Below, piece after piece: positions 4,314 to 5,808 of a stretch of 5,808 nt of DNA. The position numbers and the translations under genes are program-made. Within the stretch, counting starts at the first letter, position 1, and the number at the start of each line of letters is the position of its first letter. A model generated the notes under the pieces. It was not told the origin of the DNA, did not search any database, and worked only from the letters and a program-made list of their open reading frames with translations. Location of the stretch: NCBI GenBank assembly GCA_013820975.1, contig JACDHQ010000155.1:1-5808 (forward strand). The letters run 5' to 3'. The stretch comes from Gemmatimonadaceae bacterium (GTDB lineage: Bacteria; Gemmatimonadota; Gemmatimonadetes; Gemmatimonadales; Gemmatimonadaceae).

Positions 4314-5808
4314 TTACCGCGGACGAAGGTCCACCCGATGCTCCCCGCCATCGTCGGCGAGCGGGATCGCATTCGACTCGAGGCGCACGCCGTCGAGCGT
4401 CACCACCGCGTTGCCGCCTGCCAGCCGCGACGGCTGGTGCACCGTGATGACATACCGGCTCGTCCCGTACCGATACTCGATCGTGAACTCCGGCCACGAC
4501 GCGGGCACCCGCGGGTCGATCGTCAGCGTCGCGCCGCGCAGGGTGAAGCCGAGGAGCGACTCGAGGCCCACGCGGTACATCCAGCTCGCGGAGCCGGTGT
4601 ACCAGGTCCATCCACCGCGCCCCACGTGGGCCGGCGACGTGTACACATCGGCGGCGATCACATAGGGCTCCACCTTGTATGTCGCGACCCCCTCGGCAGT
4701 ATCCGTATGCGTGAACGGGTTGAGCATCTGGTACAGCACGAAGGCGCGATCGCCGTCACCGAGTCGGGCCGTCGCGACCACCGACCAGAGTGCCGCGTGC
4801 GTGTACTGCGCCCCGTTCTCCCGCACACCGGGCAGGTAGCCCTTGATGTAGCCTGGATCGTTCGGCGTATGGTCGAACGCCGGCGTCAGAAGCTTCAGCA
4901 GGCGCGCCTCCTCATCGACGAGGTGCTCCTCGAACGACGCCATCGCCTGCACCTGGCGCTCCGGGTCGCCTGCGCCGGAGATCACACTCCAGCTCTGCGC
5001 GATCGCGTCGATGCGGCACTCGTCGTTCGACGCGGAGCCGAGGGGGGTGCCGTCGTCGAAATAGGCCCGGCGGTACCAGGCGCCGTCCCAGCCGTGCTGC
5101 TCCACCGCCATCACGTAGGCGTCGGCGCGCTCGCGGCACTCGCGCGCGAAGTCCCCGTCACCGCGTGACTCGGCCTGTTCCGCGAATGCGCGCAGCGTCG
5201 TCACCAGGAACCACGCGAGCCACACGCTCTCGCCGCGCCCCTCGACGCCGACGCGGTTCATGCCGTCGTTCCAGTCGCCGATGCCCATCAGTGGCAGCCC
5301 GTGGCTTCCCTGCGTGCACGCCTTGCGCAGCGCAAGCACGCAGTGCTCGTACACGGTTGCGTCCGTCCCGCTCGGTTGCGGCAGGTCGTAGAGCTCGTGT
5401 TCATCGGGCTCCAGCAGGCGCATGGTGATGAACGGTGCGCGCTCGTCGAGCACCGACCTATCGCCGGTGACCCGCACGTAGTGATCGACGACGTACGGCA
5501 GGAACACGAGGTCGTCCGAGAAGCGGGTGCGCACGCCACGCCCGCTCTCCGGGTGCCACCAGTGCTGGACGTCGCCTTCCACGAACTGGCGCGATGCGGC
5601 CAGCAGCAGGTGCGCGCGCGCAATCGCCGGCTCGGCGTACACAAAGGCCATGGAGTCCTGCAGCTGGTCCCTGAAGCCATACGCGCCGCTGCTCTGGTAG
5701 AGCGCCGACCGTCCCCACATGCGGCAGGCGAGCGCCTGGTAGAGGCTCCACCGGTTCACCATCGCATCGAACGCCGGCTCGGGGGTGCTCACGCGAATGG
5801 TCGAGAGG
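4314..5808 (-). CDS. GH94-type C-terminal part of a cyclic beta-1,2-glucan synthase-like protein, 5'-truncated by window edge
   Basis: Minus-strand frame from the right edge to TAA (4316-4314), 497 residues. A GTG at 5792-5790 could be taken as a start, but the codons before it (LSTIR) stay open and the conserved TPEPAFDAMVNRW follows at once, so the gene very probably continues outside. Numbered from that GTG: YQSSGAYGFRDQLQDSMAF (32-50), VEGDVQHWWHPESGRGVRTR (71-90), GIGDWNDGMN (170-179, the GH94 segment carrying the general-acid Asp), RIDAIAQSWSVISGAGDPER (260-279), PGYIKGYLPGVRENG (313-327), KVEPYVIAADVY (373-384) and GRGGWTWYTGSASWMYR (391-407), ending in a beta-rich tail (about 420-492). 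These resemble the C-terminus of NdvB/ChvB, where the GH94 domain controls chain length of cyclic beta-1,2-glucans by phosphorolysis; whole enzymes exceed 2,700 residues. A stand-alone disaccharide phosphorylase is the alternative. It is convergent with katE. Confidence 0.88.
   Translation of the reverse strand, partial: LSTIRVSTPEPAFDAMVNRWSLYQALACRMWGRSALYQSSGAYGFRDQLQDSMAFVYAEPAIARAHLLLAASRQFVEGDVQHWWHPESGRGVRTRFSDDLVFLPYVVDHYVRVTGDRSVLDERAPFITMRLLEPDEHELYDLPQPSGTDATVYEHCVLALRKACTQGSHGLPLMGIGDWNDGMNRVGVEGRGESVWLAWFLVTTLRAFAEQAESRGDGDFARECRERADAYVMAVEQHGWDGAWYRRAYFDDGTPLGSASNDECRIDAIAQSWSVISGAGDPERQVQAMASFEEHLVDEEARLLKLLTPAFDHTPNDPGYIKGYLPGVRENGAQYTHAALWSVVATARLGDGDRAFVLYQMLNPFTHTDTAEGVATYKVEPYVIAADVYTSPAHVGRGGWTWYTGSASWMYRVGLESLLGFTLRGATLTIDPRVPASWPEFTIEYRYGTSRYVITVHQPSRLAGGNAVVTLDGVRLESNAIPLADDGGEHRVDLRPR

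Noticed and set aside
3730..4611. A 293-codon minus-strand frame bridging katE, the intergenic repeat and the GH94 3' end.
   Set aside because: It crosses two well-supported genes on different strands and the repeat element, with low-complexity Arg/Pro/Ala composition. It is a GC-driven artefact.
4212..5168. A 318-codon plus-strand frame over the GH94 gene.
   Set aside because: Shadow of the minus-strand GH94 coding region: Arg/Val/His-rich, no family match, and its first part runs through the heptamer repeat.
1..5808. tRNA, rRNA or riboswitch genes.
   Set aside because: Scanning both strands of the non-coding stretches by eye (1153-1434, 1585-1908, 4096-4313) gave no cloverleaf, rRNA segment or known riboswitch core. 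A covariance-model search would be needed to exclude small RNAs.
1..5808. A single multi-gene defence or biosynthetic system.
   Set aside because: The genes alternate in strand, belong to common housekeeping or stress families, and show no shared operon or partner domains, so no such system can be supported.

Overview
The window is GC-rich DNA with tightly packed genes, from a bacterium that is most likely Gram-negative. The products suggest a diderm envelope: an MscS-type channel, a piece of an L,D-transpeptidase, and the C-terminal part of a cyclic beta-1,2-glucan synthase-like protein, whose known products are periplasmic glucans. A soil or environmental phylum such as Gemmatimonadota or Acidobacteriota would fit, but this is an impression from gene content and style; no marker gene is present to prove it.

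Layout from left to right. (1) 1-1152, plus strand: the C-terminal 383 residues of an MscS-family mechanosensitive channel; its frame is open at base 1, so its start lies outside. (2) 1153-1434: no intact gene, but 1253-1420 encodes a 55-residue remnant of an L,D-transpeptidase (YkuD) catalytic domain with its active-site motif intact and the rest of the domain missing. (3) 1435-1584, minus strand: a 49-residue, two-helix membrane protein of the lmo0937 type. (4) 1585-1908: a 324-bp divergent intergenic region with several short palindromes. (5) 1909-4095, plus strand: a complete large-subunit monofunctional catalase (KatE/HPII type, 728 residues). (6) 4096-4313: a convergent intergenic region holding a 162-bp element with 26-bp perfect inverted terminal repeats, built from 7-bp tandem units (GCCCARA in one arm, its complement in the other) and including a canonical four-tract G-quadruplex motif. 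(7) 4314-5808, minus strand: the C-terminal about 497 residues of a GH94-type protein most like the end of cyclic beta-1,2-glucan synthases (NdvB/ChvB); its N-terminal part lies beyond the right edge.

The genes share a loose theme of envelope, osmotic and oxidative stress: osmotic release valve, cell-wall cross-linking remnant, small stress-type membrane protein, hydrogen peroxide removal and osmoregulated glucan synthesis. They are not one operon: orientations alternate (+, remnant +, -, +, -). No wholly new multi-gene system is evident. The least explained features are the heptamer-built inverted-repeat element and the truncated transpeptidase with an intact catalytic motif.
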